Shown here one piece after another: positions 25,326-36,700 of a stretch of 64,000 nt of DNA. How positions within the stretch are numbered: the stretch's first letter is position 1; each line of letters opens with the position of its first letter. The stretch lies in assembly GCA_049317525.1 (NCBI GenBank), contig JBMOIC010000009.1:22966-86965 (forward strand), read 5' to 3'. A program made the position numbers and the translations under genes. Origin of the DNA: UBA961 sp049317525. GTDB taxonomy: Bacteria; Bacteroidota; Ignavibacteria; Kapaibacteriales; UBA961. The notes beneath the pieces are model-generated. The model worked only from the letters and a program-made list of their open reading frames with translations, searched no databases and had not been told where the DNA came from.

Positions 25326-27566
25326 TTACTGTTTTTTATATTCCCGTGGAATTGAAAAGATGATAGAACTTCCTTTGCCTTGCTCTGATTTAACGGAAAT
25401 ACTACCGTGATGAAGTTCTGCTACTTTTTGCATAATCATTGTGCCAATACCATAGCCACCCAAACTTTTTTTTGTCGTGAAATATGGTTTCATCATATTT
25501 TCTCTTGTGATATTATCCATTCCTATTCCATTATCAGTTATGGTAAAGTACACATTCTCTTTATCATAAGAACAAGATAACTCCACAATCCCTTCCTTTT
25601 TTTGCAATGCCCGAATGCCATTTTCGACAGCATTTCTTAATGCTCGAGTTAGTTTTATTGGGTCACATTCAAAAATGAGGTTTTTTCCATTAGATAATAG
25701 TTTTACATTGGGAAATAAGGCATCATCAAATTCTGTAATGACATTCCGGCAAAGAACAAGTGCATCATTTTGAGATATATTGGGTTCTTCATCACGGCCA
25801 ACAGACAAAATATCTCTTACTCTCTGCATTAGCAATGAACTTTGAAGAAGTATTTTCTTTTTTCTTTCTTGATCTGGTTTGGAGTGTTCAACATTAATCT
25901 GTTGGGCATTTAATAAAATGATCGAAAGATTTGTTTGCATATCATGAGATAATTGAGCCCAATTTGTAAGCCTTTTTCTTTCTAATTCTTCTGTGATATC
26001 AAATCCAGTTAGTATTAATCCTGAGAAATTTCCGCTAACACTTATTAATGGAGTTGCAGACCAAATCATTTCTTGATCTCCATTTTGCGATTCTATATGA
26101 ATCTTTTGATGTAATGGAGTTTGATGTAATAATGCTTCTTCTATAAATGTTAATACATTATGAAATCCGGGCTTTTGACAATAAAATCTGATATGTTGAT
26201 GTAAAGGAATATCTGCAGTAATGTGTAAAATATCTCTAGCTGTGGCATTTGTTCTATTTAACATCCCTTTTGCATCTATGCCAAGAATAAGTCCGATTCC
26301 ACTTAATTCCATACTTGCTGATAAGAATCTTTTTTGTCTTGCATAACCCCTAAAAAGATAATAAAGCAGAATACATCCACATACAGAAATTATATACCAG
26401 ATTGAATTTGAAGCGATCGTTTTAATCCACCAAAAATAATCTTCGCTTTTTAACACTATCATATAATCTGATTGTGAAGAAATCAATAGTTGATTATCTA
26501 TCGGGATAATCTTGGGTATTGAACCTTCGAATACTCTCATTTTTCCTAGACGGCTTGCTGCGATTAAGGAAAATGCTTCAGATTCCATATCAATGGTACA
26601 GATATGATTAGAAAAAAGTGCATACATAACATTATCTGATATAGATAATGAAATTGGTGATAAACACTCTTCCGGTAATTGATTTTTCTTTGGATTTCCA
26701 TTCAAACTTGATACGACAAAAGAAAATTGTCCAGCTTCATTTTCTTCTATCCATGCAAGTTGTATCGCATGTTGCTCATCTTCTCGTAAACAGCATAATT
26801 GCGGAATACACGGTAAAAAAACCATGTTTTGTTTTCCATTCTTAATAGAATACACAAAGCCAGAACTTGCCGAACCAGATGCATTTCCTAATACCAATAC
26901 ATGATCATTGATATGCTGAATTTTATATGTAGTTCCTAATGAGGAAAAAGGGAATTCAAATAATATATTTCCATTACATGTTACTTTTTGAAGAATTACT
27001 CCGCCCCCAGCTTTTATCAATAAATATGCACCCAATGGATAAGATTCAACGGTAAGAACTTGTTGAGAAATTATGGTATGCTGTAAAGTATTTATATCAA
27101 TAGATAATAGATTGCTCCCATAGACAAGCAATGCCTTACCTGTAGTAGTATCAATAGAAATCCATTTGGTTGCATCAATTATCGATTGCTTTGGTAATAG
27201 TTCCGATTTAAGGATATTCCCTTTAATATCACATAAAAATAGCCTTGGAAGATTCCCATTTGTACTAACTAAAAAAGTATTTTTATGAACACTAATAATA
27301 TCCTGTGGGGCAGATGGAAGCATGAGTAATTGTTCATCTACCGAAAGTAGATTATTACTTATGCTAATCATATTATTACTTTTCCCTAAAATACTGGATG
27401 CAAATAAGCGATAAATCAGATGATTCTCTTTATCTAAATGCCATTGAATACCATTACCATTTTTTTGAATAGAATAGTTTATAGGATAAAATTGAGTAGC
27501 AAGTACATTCAATTGAAAGTACATATGAATGCTTATACATAATACTATGCAATAGATTGCTCTCAA
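25326..27566 (-). CDS. Orphan sensor histidine kinase with large periplasmic propeller-like sensor
   Basis: 746 aa. A signal/anchor sequence at the N-terminus is followed by about 360 periplasmic residues of repetitive beta structure, probably a propeller. A transmembrane helix lies near residues 383-404 (IWYIISVCGCILLYYLF). Next come a PAS-like domain (GLILGIDAKGMLNR), a HisKA helix with the phosphorylated His near residue 540 in LSHDMQTNLS, and an HATPase domain with N box AVENGIRAL, G1 box ITDNGIGMD and G2 box GGYGIGT. The H box deviates from the usual HDLRTPL in its later positions. No response regulator is in the window. The gene starts 2 nt after the TolC gene stop, so the two are tightly coupled. 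Confidence 0.88.
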   Translation of the reverse strand: MRAIYCIVLCISIHMYFQLNVLATQFYPINYSIQKNGNGIQWHLDKENHLIYRLFASSILGKSNNMISISNNLLSVDEQLLMLPSAPQDIISVHKNTFLVSTNGNLPRLFLCDIKGNILKSELLPKQSIIDATKWISIDTTTGKALLVYGSNLLSIDINTLQHTIISQQVLTVESYPLGAYLLIKAGGGVILQKVTCNGNILFEFPFSSLGTTYKIQHINDHVLVLGNASGSASSGFVYSIKNGKQNMVFLPCIPQLCCLREDEQHAIQLAWIEENEAGQFSFVVSSLNGNPKKNQLPEECLSPISLSISDNVMYALFSNHICTIDMESEAFSLIAASRLGKMRVFEGSIPKIIPIDNQLLISSQSDYMIVLKSEDYFWWIKTIASNSIWYIISVCGCILLYYLFRGYARQKRFLSASMELSGIGLILGIDAKGMLNRTNATARDILHITADIPLHQHIRFYCQKPGFHNVLTFIEEALLHQTPLHQKIHIESQNGDQEMIWSATPLISVSGNFSGLILTGFDITEELERKRLTNWAQLSHDMQTNLSIILLNAQQINVEHSKPDQERKKKILLQSSLLMQRVRDILSVGRDEEPNISQNDALVLCRNVITEFDDALFPNVKLLSNGKNLIFECDPIKLTRALRNAVENGIRALQKKEGIVELSCSYDKENVYFTITDNGIGMDNITRENMMKPYFTTKKSLGGYGIGTMIMQKVAELHHGSISVKSEQGKGSSIIFSIPREYKKQ

Positions 27567-27568
27567 TG

Positions 27569-28903
27569 TTAGGGTGTCCTTTTTTCAAGTAATGAATTAA
27601 AATTACTGGTAATTTTCATCAATTCTGATAAAGAAAGCATCCTTTCATATTTAGCTTGAATACTTCTAAACTGGGCTTCATAAATAGATTGTTGAGTTAC
27701 TCTAAAATCAAAAGAACTCATGGTTCCTTGTTTAAGTTTTTCAAGAGCTATGTCGCTATTTTTTTTGGCAATCAACACATTGTTTTCTTCAAGTTTATCA
27801 ATAGCAGTATATGTATCAAAAGAACCTTTTGCAATTCTAAATGAGGTAAGCAACAATTGTTCAAGTTCTTTGTATTGTATTCCTACATTTTCTAATTGTA
27901 AACTTGCAATTTCTTTTTTTTGAGATAAAAGGAATCCATCTAAAACATCATATTGAGCTGTGATATTGAAACTTGCGCCTTTGGTTTGATTAGATATGAC
28001 AAAAGAACCGTCATTACTAGATTGATTATAAGAATAAGCGGTATTTAATGATAATCGAGGATATGATCTTGCTTTTACTTGTTCTAATGCTGCATCAGCA
28101 GAGATAATTCCTGCTTTTATTGACTGTAAATCTATATTAGACTGGATAATATTGTGTTCATTAAGCTTAGTTGAATCATAATGTATAGATGGGAAATGTG
28201 ATGTCACAGTATATAGTGTGTCTTGATACCCACCCATAAAATTATTTAATTGTAATCTTGATGCTTTATACTGTTCTACGATTCTTAATGTTGCAGTTTT
28301 ATCAGATTGGAAATCTATAGAGGCTTGTAAAGTATCTTGTTCTCCAGATCTTCCTACTGAAAAGCGTAAAACCGATAATCGCAATCGTTCTTTGGATAAT
28401 TCTTCTCTAAGCAAAGATGATTGAATCATTGCTTGATTACGAACCATTGTACAATAAGACATGATAACTTTACTGATAGTTTGCTCGATAGAAGATCGAA
28501 GTTTCAATTCTCCCATGTTTTTTAAAGCTAGCAATCTATCATAATTGGCAAACATGCCAAAGCCATCGAATAATGTCCAATTTAATGCAATACTAGCAGA
28601 ACTTTGTTTATTACCAGCACCTAAACGGTTAATTTCTTGGCCACTTAATAATGACTGATTGATATCATTTAAGCCACCAATCTGTCCTATAGTTGCTGAT
28701 ACCATTGGCATCATGCCAGCAGCAGCTCTTGTGGCATTTGCTGAAGCTATTGCTGCATCATTTGCAGCAATTTTGATTGAATAAGATTGATCTAAAGTAA
28801 TGTCAATTGCTTTTGTAAGCGATAAAGTATCTGCTGCTATAGCAGATATTTCATTATCTAAGCAAAAAGAAAGTACTATGATAAAGTATATATATTTGTT
28901 CAT
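27569..28903 (-). CDS. TolC-family outer-membrane channel protein
   Basis: 444 aa. The frame is open to 28942, but the ATG at 28903 overlaps the TGA of the upstream gene by 4 nt (ATGA) and begins a proper signal peptide (MNKYIYFIIVLSF), so I use it. The mature protein shows the twofold helical repeat of outer-membrane efflux proteins: LTKAIDITLDQSYSIKIAANDA, LNWTLFDGFGMFANYDRL, and later LQSIKAGIISADAALEQVKARSYPRLS, then FDVLDG-like strands. TolC proteins form the exit duct of type I secretion or efflux systems. No membrane fusion protein or inner-membrane pump is adjacent, so its partner lies elsewhere. It sits between a Big_5 lipoprotein and a sensor kinase. Confidence 0.88.
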   Translation of the reverse strand: MNKYIYFIIVLSFCLDNEISAIAADTLSLTKAIDITLDQSYSIKIAANDAAIASANATRAAAGMMPMVSATIGQIGGLNDINQSLLSGQEINRLGAGNKQSSASIALNWTLFDGFGMFANYDRLLALKNMGELKLRSSIEQTISKVIMSYCTMVRNQAMIQSSLLREELSKERLRLSVLRFSVGRSGEQDTLQASIDFQSDKTATLRIVEQYKASRLQLNNFMGGYQDTLYTVTSHFPSIHYDSTKLNEHNIIQSNIDLQSIKAGIISADAALEQVKARSYPRLSLNTAYSYNQSSNDGSFVISNQTKGASFNITAQYDVLDGFLLSQKKEIASLQLENVGIQYKELEQLLLTSFRIAKGSFDTYTAIDKLEENNVLIAKKNSDIALEKLKQGTMSSFDFRVTQQSIYEAQFRSIQAKYERMLSLSELMKITSNFNSLLEKRTP

Positions 28904-30636
28904 GGTAATGGTAACTCGATGATGATTCCATCTAAGGCCCAACGTTGTTTTACCGAGATCGTTCCTGTTTTTGCACCAATTACAAAACGTTCGGCATATA
29001 AATAGGGGAGTATATCGCCATAAGTATATGTTCCTGATTGATCTTTGTCTTCAAAAGCTTCTAAAGTATAATTACCACTTGGGATACCAGTAAATTGGAA
29101 TGGTCCTTTTTTTTCGATATTAATCGAAGCTGCTATTGTTTTATCTGCTTTTCTTAATGTAATACTATATGGCCCTATTCCAGCTTGATCTTGCAATATT
29201 CCCTGGATAGAACCTAGAAGCCGAGTGTCTTGTGTTTTAAAACGATATCGTAAAACTGTATCTTTATATGGAGTGCCTTTGCTATCTTTTAATGTAGCGC
29301 TAGAGATAGATAATGAATACCAAGTATCGCTTTCAAGGGCTGAACTTGGTTTAATATTAATAGCAGTTCCAGTATTGTTTATGATTTCTACTGGTATAGT
29401 CTTATTCCCTTGAGATAATAAAGTGGCTCGAGCAAAATTATCAATATCAATAAATGCAGAGCTTATACAATCTATAGATCCTTGAATAGGAAATCCTATA
29501 GTACTATCTTTAATAGAAATATTGATAATAGAGGGAGTTTTTACTTCTGCTTTTGGATTGATTGCAATCTCACGAAATCCCGAAGAATCAGTTAGCTTAT
29601 TGCCAACTCTATCTTTTGGTAATAATGAGTCTTTATGCATCTGAAATGCTATCGAAGAAGCTATGAAATTAGTATCATATTCTATCAGCATAGTTTGTAC
29701 TGAAACGGGATTTCTATAAGCAGCAGTAGGCTTTATTTCTGTAGAATCTTTTGAAATTGATTTTTGTATAGTATTAGCCTTTAACAAAAAGAAATATTTA
29801 TCAATAGATAGGGAATCAAGTTCTTCACTGCATTGTACTTCTATAATTCCTTTAGAAATATGTCTTACAGAATAGATTAATGGAGACACAGTATCTTTAG
29901 GGGCACGGACATTGATTAGATATTGCCGAATTGAATCTTTAAAACATTCAACTTGAGAACTAGGTATTCCGAAAGCATCAATTCCTATATCATAAAGATT
30001 GTTTTTCCATTCATCTTTGATAGCAAACATTTTGTATTTGCCATATGGAAGAGCACTTATGGTGAATTGTCCATTTGAACCAATTTGTGTTTTATATATA
30101 GGCTGCGTTGTTGTTGGATTGGCAGAATCTGCTGCATATAAAAAGACATAACAATCCTGGGCAAGTTGTCCAAAAAGTTGTCCAGAAATCTTCCCTGAAT
30201 CTAAAACAGATCCAGATGAGAACAATAAAGTAAATGCATTGACTGGTTTATTTCCAGCATAATCTGTAAAATCTGTTCCAACTGTTAAGGCATACGTAGT
30301 ATTTTTTTCAAATGGCTTTTCAAAGTGTATGTCGAGTTCTTTTCCGCTCCATTGAGTTTCAAATGGTATTGATGGAGTAATAAATAATCCTGCAATTACT
30401 TTATTCCTATCTATATATTCACTGAATTCTAACTGAATTGATTGTACTGAAACTTGTAATGAGCCATTTACCAAGGAGCTATGAATTATTTCTGGTGGAA
30501 TAGTATCTTTGGGGCCTCCGCCAGGTGGCAAAGGATTTGCGCAACTAAACATAGAACATATACAATACAATAGAAGTCCGAAAAGTACATAACTACGGAA
30601 TTTATAGAGTTGATTATATGTAGATCTATCAATCAC
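28900..30636 (-). CDS. Big_5 (bacterial Ig-like) surface or periplasmic lipoprotein
   Basis: 578 aa. An N-terminal hydrophobic segment ends in the lipobox CSMFSC followed by ANPLPPGGGPKDTIPP, a start very typical of a widespread Bacteroidota lipoprotein family. Next is a Big_5 Ig-like domain (PEIIHSS...VQLEFSEYID, then KNTTYALTVGTDFTDYAGN), a carboxypeptidase-regulatory-like segment (FTISALPYGKYKMFAIKDE), further Ig-like units and a last PSGNYTLEAFEDKDQSG segment. Function is unknown; it may be a structural envelope protein. The ATG overlaps the malic enzyme stop by 4 nt and its own stop overlaps the TolC start by 4 nt, so three unrelated functions are translationally coupled. Confidence 0.82.
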   Translation of the reverse strand: MIDRSTYNQLYKFRSYVLFGLLLYCICSMFSCANPLPPGGGPKDTIPPEIIHSSLVNGSLQVSVQSIQLEFSEYIDRNKVIAGLFITPSIPFETQWSGKELDIHFEKPFEKNTTYALTVGTDFTDYAGNKPVNAFTLLFSSGSVLDSGKISGQLFGQLAQDCYVFLYAADSANPTTTQPIYKTQIGSNGQFTISALPYGKYKMFAIKDEWKNNLYDIGIDAFGIPSSQVECFKDSIRQYLINVRAPKDTVSPLIYSVRHISKGIIEVQCSEELDSLSIDKYFFLLKANTIQKSISKDSTEIKPTAAYRNPVSVQTMLIEYDTNFIASSIAFQMHKDSLLPKDRVGNKLTDSSGFREIAINPKAEVKTPSIINISIKDSTIGFPIQGSIDCISSAFIDIDNFARATLLSQGNKTIPVEIINNTGTAINIKPSSALESDTWYSLSISSATLKDSKGTPYKDTVLRYRFKTQDTRLLGSIQGILQDQAGIGPYSITLRKADKTIAASINIEKKGPFQFTGIPSGNYTLEAFEDKDQSGTYTYGDILPYLYAERFVIGAKTGTISVKQRWALDGIIIELPLP

Positions 30637-32915
30637 TTATGTCTTTCTTTTGCATTGGCCTCATCGGCACAAATTGCTGCCATACTAACAACAGCATTTA
30701 CATCAGCATTTCTATCTAAAATATGGACAGGTTTATTCATTCCAACTAATATTGGTCCTATAACTTCAGCTTCTCCGATAGTTGCCATTAATTTATATGA
30801 GATATTTGCCGAATTTAAATCTGGGAAAATCAAAACATTGGCATCACCATTAATTGCGCTAAAGCTAAAATGTTCTTCTGCTTTCCCGATTGCAACGGCA
30901 GTATCTGCTTGCATTTCACCATCTATTATTAATCCTGGCATTCTTTGTTTAGCCAAAGCGACGGCATTTCTCATGGTTTTTGCTGATTCATCGGCAGAAG
31001 AGCCAAAATCGCTAAAAGAGATCATAGCAACTTTTGGTTGCATATCAAATCGTTTTGCAGCTTCGGCAGTCATAATTGCAATATCAGCTAATTCTTCGGC
31101 ATTAGGATGTTGATTCATCGTTGCATCTGCAAAGAAAATGGTATCACCTCTTTTACTAATAACTGCTTGAATACCTGCTACTCTTGAATAGCGTGAATCT
31201 GTTCCGATAATTTCTAATACTGGACGAATTGTTTCATCATAACGTAAATTGACTCCAGAAATTAAGCCATCAACCTTTCCTGATTCAAGCATCATGGCAC
31301 CATATTCTATTCTTCTTCTTACGATTCTTCTGGCTTGAGCCATTGTCATCCCTTTTCGCTGTCTATTGTGGGTTAACATAGTTGCATATTCTTCTAAATG
31401 TTCAAGATTAAGAACATTTACTATTTCCATTCCATCAAGAGAAATTTCATGTTGAGAAGCTAGTTCATGTATTTTATGTTCTTCACCTAATAATACTGGA
31501 ATTGCAATGCCATTTTGAATAATAATATCTGCTGCTCGAAGAACTTTTAGTTCATCACCCTCGGTAAACAGAATTCTTTTTTTATTTCTGGATTTTTGAA
31601 GTCCATTTATAATTCCAGAGATAAACTGTCTAACTTTTGTTTGTTTAGATTCTAAAGATGCTCTATACTGCTCGATATCAAATTCTGTTATTCTAGCTGC
31701 TCCAGAAAGTACAGCTGCTTCGGCAACAGCAGGTGATACATATAATAAAACACGATTATCTAATGGTTTTGGAATGATGTATTCTTTGCCATAAATAATA
31801 GGTTCGCCTCCATAGGCTCTTACAACAGAGTCAGGAACTGGTTCTTTAGCAAGTTTTGCTAAACCTTGAACGGCTGCTATTTTCATCTCATCATTTATTG
31901 CTCTAGCACGTACATCTAAAGCACCACGGAAAATAAATGGAAATCCTAATACATTATTGACTTGATTTGGATAATCACTTCTACCAGTAGCCATAATAAT
32001 ATCTTGTCTAACAGATATTGCATCTTCATAGCAAATCTCTGGATCTGGATTTGCTAAAGCGAATACAATTGGATTTGGTAACATTGATGCAATCATCTCT
32101 TTGCTTACAAGGCCAGCAGAACTTAAACCAAGAAATACATCAGCTTTACGCATAATATCTTCTAAAGAGGCAGGCCCATCTCCATTAGAAAATTCAACTT
32201 TTGTTTCTGTCATATCTGTATCTCTACCCGGATAGATCAATCCTTTTCTATCACATAAAAAGATATTCTTTTTTTGTACCCCTAATTTCTCATACATTCT
32301 ACAACAAGCTATAGCACTTGCACCAGCTCCACTTACAGCTACGATGATGTCTGACAACTGTTTACCTTGAATTTCACAAGCATTTAATAAAGCAGCCCCA
32401 CTTATAATTGCAGTACCATGTTGATCATCATGCATAATAGGAATTTGCATTCTTTTTTGCAGTTCTGTTTCTATATAAAAGCATTCTGGTGCTTTGATAT
32501 CTTCTAGATTTATTCCACCGAATGTTGGCTCTAAATTTACTACTGTATTAATAAACTCATCTGGATCTTGTGTTGTAATTTCAATATCAAAAACATCGAT
32601 ATCGGCAAACTTTTTAAAAAGAACACCTTTACCTTCAAATACTGGTTTGCCAGCAGCGGCACCAATATTACCTAAACCTAGAACAGCAGTCCCATTCGAT
32701 ATGACGCCAACTAGATTACCTTTGGCTGTATATTCATATACTAAATCTTCATTGGCAGCAATTGCTAAACAGGGTTCTGCAACCCCTGGAGAATATGCTA
32801 GCGAAAGGTCAAACTGTGTTGTAAGTGGTTTGGTAGGAACAACTTCGATTTTTCCTTTCCTTCCGGATGAATGATATTCTAAAGCTTCTTCGCGACGGAT
32901 TTTTCTTTTGGTCAT
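30633..32915 (-). CDS. maeB: NADP-dependent malic enzyme with phosphotransacetylase-like domain
   Basis: 760 aa from the ATG at 32915 (MTKRKIRREEALEYHS); an upstream ATG at 32939 adds eight unlikely residues. The N-terminal half is malic enzyme: EYHSSGRKGKIEV, then SPGVAEPCLAI, HDDQHGTAIIS and the nucleotide-binding GAGASAIACC. The second half (from about residue 430) is a phosphate acetyl/butyryltransferase-like domain, as in the MaeB class, where it is thought to be regulatory. The enzyme converts malate to pyruvate and CO2, giving NADPH and acetyl-CoA precursor. It follows the ABC ATPase by 42 nt and overlaps the lipoprotein gene by 4 nt. The unusual neighbours suggest only shared transcription. 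Confidence 0.95.
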   Translation of the reverse strand: MTKRKIRREEALEYHSSGRKGKIEVVPTKPLTTQFDLSLAYSPGVAEPCLAIAANEDLVYEYTAKGNLVGVISNGTAVLGLGNIGAAAGKPVFEGKGVLFKKFADIDVFDIEITTQDPDEFINTVVNLEPTFGGINLEDIKAPECFYIETELQKRMQIPIMHDDQHGTAIISGAALLNACEIQGKQLSDIIVAVSGAGASAIACCRMYEKLGVQKKNIFLCDRKGLIYPGRDTDMTETKVEFSNGDGPASLEDIMRKADVFLGLSSAGLVSKEMIASMLPNPIVFALANPDPEICYEDAISVRQDIIMATGRSDYPNQVNNVLGFPFIFRGALDVRARAINDEMKIAAVQGLAKLAKEPVPDSVVRAYGGEPIIYGKEYIIPKPLDNRVLLYVSPAVAEAAVLSGAARITEFDIEQYRASLESKQTKVRQFISGIINGLQKSRNKKRILFTEGDELKVLRAADIIIQNGIAIPVLLGEEHKIHELASQHEISLDGMEIVNVLNLEHLEEYATMLTHNRQRKGMTMAQARRIVRRRIEYGAMMLESGKVDGLISGVNLRYDETIRPVLEIIGTDSRYSRVAGIQAVISKRGDTIFFADATMNQHPNAEELADIAIMTAEAAKRFDMQPKVAMISFSDFGSSADESAKTMRNAVALAKQRMPGLIIDGEMQADTAVAIGKAEEHFSFSAINGDANVLIFPDLNSANISYKLMATIGEAEVIGPILVGMNKPVHILDRNADVNAVVSMAAICADEANAKERHK

Positions 32916-32957
32916 CTTTGTATCTTGGTATAAAAACAATTTTCTTGTGTGGTGTAT

Positions 32958-33749
32958 TTACTGCATTCTAGCTTCCAAGCGGAAACGTTTGATAAATTCT
33001 GTTACAGTTGGATTTTCGGTTGATTGTAATTGATGGGCATCGCCCTCAAAGCAAACAAGGCCTTTATCTAGCATTGCAACATGATCGGCGATATTAAAAA
33101 CAGAGAACATATCATGAGTTATAACTAATGAGGTGATGCTTAGTTTTTTTGATAGTTCTAAGATTAACTTATCAATTTGTTCTGAATTTACGGGGTCTAG
33201 TCCTGTAGTTGGCTCATCATAAAAAATATATTCGGGGCTACCTACTAAAGCACGAGCAACGCTTACTCTTTTTTTCATACCTCCAGATAAATCACTTGGC
33301 TTCTTATTAGATAAGATTGCAAATTCTTTTTCAAAATTAGGTGTTCCATTTTCAGTAATATCTGGTAATAATCCTACAGAAGCAAGTGCTCTTCTGGCTT
33401 CTATATTAAGAATTTCTTGATCTCTTTCACCATGCTCATATAGGCTAATGATAACATTTTGATACACCGTCATCGAGTCAAATAGGGCAGCACCTTGAAA
33501 CACATAGCCAATTTTTTGACGTATATTAAAAAGGTTATGTTTAGACATAGTAGCTACTGATTTACCATCAATCAGTACATCTCCTTGATCTTGTTTTAGG
33601 AGTCCTACGATATGTTTTAATAATACTGATTTACCACATCCGGATTTTCCTATGATACACATAGTTGCTCCGGTAGGTATTGTAAGATTAATACCGTTTA
33701 GTACTTGTTTACTTCCAAATGCTTTATGGAGATTTTTTAATTCTATCAT
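32958..33749 (-). CDS. MlaF-like ABC transporter ATP-binding protein
   Basis: 263 aa, a single ABC ATPase. Walker A is GKSGCGKS at residues 34-41, the Q loop is YVFQGAALFDSMTVYQNV, the signature is LSGGMKKR and Walker B is YIFYDEPTTGLDP. The GAALFDS sequence after the Q loop and the SGGM signature are typical of the MlaF/TtgA2 group, which powers phospholipid transport between the two membranes with an MlaE permease and an MCE-domain MlaD protein. Neither is in this window. The gene is 22 nt downstream of tamB, another intermembrane lipid-transport protein, which makes a joint role plausible but unproven. Confidence 0.9.
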   Translation of the reverse strand: MIELKNLHKAFGSKQVLNGINLTIPTGATMCIIGKSGCGKSVLLKHIVGLLKQDQGDVLIDGKSVATMSKHNLFNIRQKIGYVFQGAALFDSMTVYQNVIISLYEHGERDQEILNIEARRALASVGLLPDITENGTPNFEKEFAILSNKKPSDLSGGMKKRVSVARALVGSPEYIFYDEPTTGLDPVNSEQIDKLILELSKKLSITSLVITHDMFSVFNIADHVAMLDKGLVCFEGDAHQLQSTENPTVTEFIKRFRLEARMQ

Positions 33750-33771
33750 TGTTTTTTACATTATCTTACTT

Positions 33772-36700
33772 TTAAAAAGCATAACGCCAACTAATTTTCA
33801 TTTCCCATTCTTTTTGTTGTCTTGTTGTGATAGCATTTGCAGGGGCAGAAGCCCTAGTTAATTGAAGCAATAAATTACGTAAAGCATCATAATCTCCAAG
33901 AATCGTAATTGGCACATCAACGCTAAACTCGTAATTACCTGTTAAATCTCCTAAAGTTCCAGCAGCTCTCCAAGCTACATCGCTAAATAGTTGTCCACTT
34001 AAATTTAACCTTGCTTGTGATAAATCTGCTAAACCTTCTTGCAAACTGATGGTTGCATTTGTTAAAAGTCCGGTACCTTCTAATAGACCACTAAAAAGTT
34101 GTGAAGCTGCTGCAGACAGTGAATTTGATATTTCATTGCCAATTCCTTTTGTTCCAATAGTACCTGATTTTCCGAATAATTCTTGCTGGGTACGGCCTAC
34201 AATAAGTTTCATTAAAGCATCACTTCTTATTTGCGATGAATCACCTGTGGCTTCTAATCCATTTCTTTCCCATGTTATGATAACATTTGGTAGATTTTTT
34301 GTTCCAGTGATTTTCATGATCACTCTAAAATTTTCTAAGTCATTGTCATATCTAGTTTGGCCTTTATACACAGCTAATAAATCCAATGCAGGATTAGATA
34401 ATTCGCCAGTATTAAAAATCAATTTTCCTGTTGCTTGAAACACTTTTAAAAATTTATATTCAGAGCCCTCTAATAATCTCATTTCGCCAATAAGCTGTGG
34501 TTGTTTAAAGCGTTCTTTTCTGAAATATAATGGCGTTAATTTATTGACGGGTTCTATATTGGCTCTGATTTCTTCAAAGGTTCCTAAAATCATTTTTAGA
34601 AAGAATTTTCCAGGCATATACACTTCTAAATCATAGTCCAATAAATCATTAAAACCAGACCTTTTAATCAATAAATTTTCTGTTTCATTCTCATTCGTCT
34701 TTTCGATTGAGGAGCTATCTAATTCTTGCTGTTTTTGATTTCTACTAGTTTGTGCGCTTGAAAGAATTTTTAAAAAATCAGATAAAGGATTCTGCGCAGG
34801 TTCATGCAATTGCTGTAATTGTTCATTATTTAAGACTGTATATCTAACTCCTGATGCAATTGTTTGTTCTTGCTCTGGTGGCATTGTTATTGATGCTTGC
34901 AATACTTTTACATCGCCTCTTAGTTTAGGTTTTGTAAATGATCCCGTGAAATGCAATGGTTTTTGGCCACTAGCTATGATAAATTTACCATACATCAATG
35001 GCATTGTTGAAGCTGAAGCATCACTTAGAACTAATAATTGTTTAGATACAATCGATAAATCAAAATTATCGATATTAATGATATCTTTTAATTGCAAATT
35101 CCCCTTGATAATTGCTTCACTAGTTGGTAAGTCTAATTTGTCATTTTTTAATATGATTGAATCTAATGTTGCGGTTGCATTTTTAAGTAATAATCTTCCA
35201 CCAGCAAAATATTTAATATTGGTAGCATCAAGAATAAAATTGACATCATTAAAATGGGCTTGTCCACCATAATTTATTTTATTTGGGGCAAATCCTCCTA
35301 AAGAAATTTCTGCGTCTACATTCCCTTGTAATTTGCTAATGCCAGGTATAAAAGGGGCAATAGTTGCTATAGACAAGGATTTAGCTCTTGCTGTTACTAC
35401 AAACTCTTCATCTTCTCTTAGTGGTTTACCAACATTCGACACCGCCAGATTATATGGAATTTGTTCTATGCCAATATCTAATGCTTTTTGATTCGGATAT
35501 TTAGGATTGATGATTATTACCGATCCGGAGATGATTGAGTCTTTATGATGTAAATCAAATGTTTGATTCCCAACTATTACATCATTATATACTATATTCT
35601 TTATTGTACCTTTACATTCATATGTTGGATTTGTAAATGAACCATCTGCAGTAATAATAGCTTGAGTAAGGGTTCCTTTCAGTGTTCTTAATACATCTTT
35701 TAAGTCTAAAGGGATAATAGGTAATTGCTGAATATCTTTTAATGGCATGCCACTGATATCAACAGAAAACCCAGAAAAAGCTGTGCTTGATACAAGCCCT
35801 TTTACAGAAATAGTTTCTGCCGGCCCTAAAAGCTCTCTTTGTTTTAAACGTGTAATTGCACTGTCTCTTTGTACTACTAAAGAAAATATCTGTAAACCTG
35901 ATGCACTTAATCTTCCTGAAATATTATTAACAGAATGCCAAGAAAAAGGACCATATGTAAATAAGCAGGTATTTGATTCAAAGGCAAACGATGTATCTGT
36001 TAATTCTGCTTTTGATGCAAATACTCCAGAAAATAATTCGCCCATGTCAGCAGAAATACTGCTCTGAAGTTCGGTTCCTTTTAATGTAAAAGACAGCTCA
36101 GGTTGATGTATTCGAACATTATTGATAAATAAATCTTCCGAACATTCAGAATGAATCTTCATAGAACTTATGATTCGTCTATTATTAGTATCTGGTACGG
36201 TTGTTATAGAACCGTATAATAGGAAAGGGGAGCTTTGCGCATTATTATCTGGACCAAAAATATGACCATTTTTAACAGATAATGAATCAATATTAAAATC
36301 GGTTTTTTGTGGTGAAGATTGAATTGAAGCGCGTAATTCACCTTCTCCAGAAATCTGAATTCCTTGTAGAAATAAATTTAGTGGAGAAAAATCTTTTGCT
36401 TTAACCAAGAGTTTAACGTCCAATAGATTTGTATCCATTTCAGGCATTAATGTCTTAATTGAATTTTTATCACCTTTTATTCCATTATATTTTTTTTCAC
36501 CTTCTATGATTACACTGCTTACAGTATGGCTAATAGCTGCAATTAATGGCTCGAATCTGTAGATACCTTCTGCTTTTATATTGTATAGTTTAGATTCAAT
36601 AGTTGTTAATCGTTTATCATTAGCATATCTATGAATATCCACATTGATCATTTGTGGATTAATGGTTCTATCCTCAAAGATGATTTGTCTTGCATGAATA

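Noticed and set aside
28903..28942. Upstream start for the TolC gene at 28942
   Set aside because: It would prepend 13 polar residues to the signal peptide and overlap the previous gene deeply. The ATG at 28903 has the ATGA junction.
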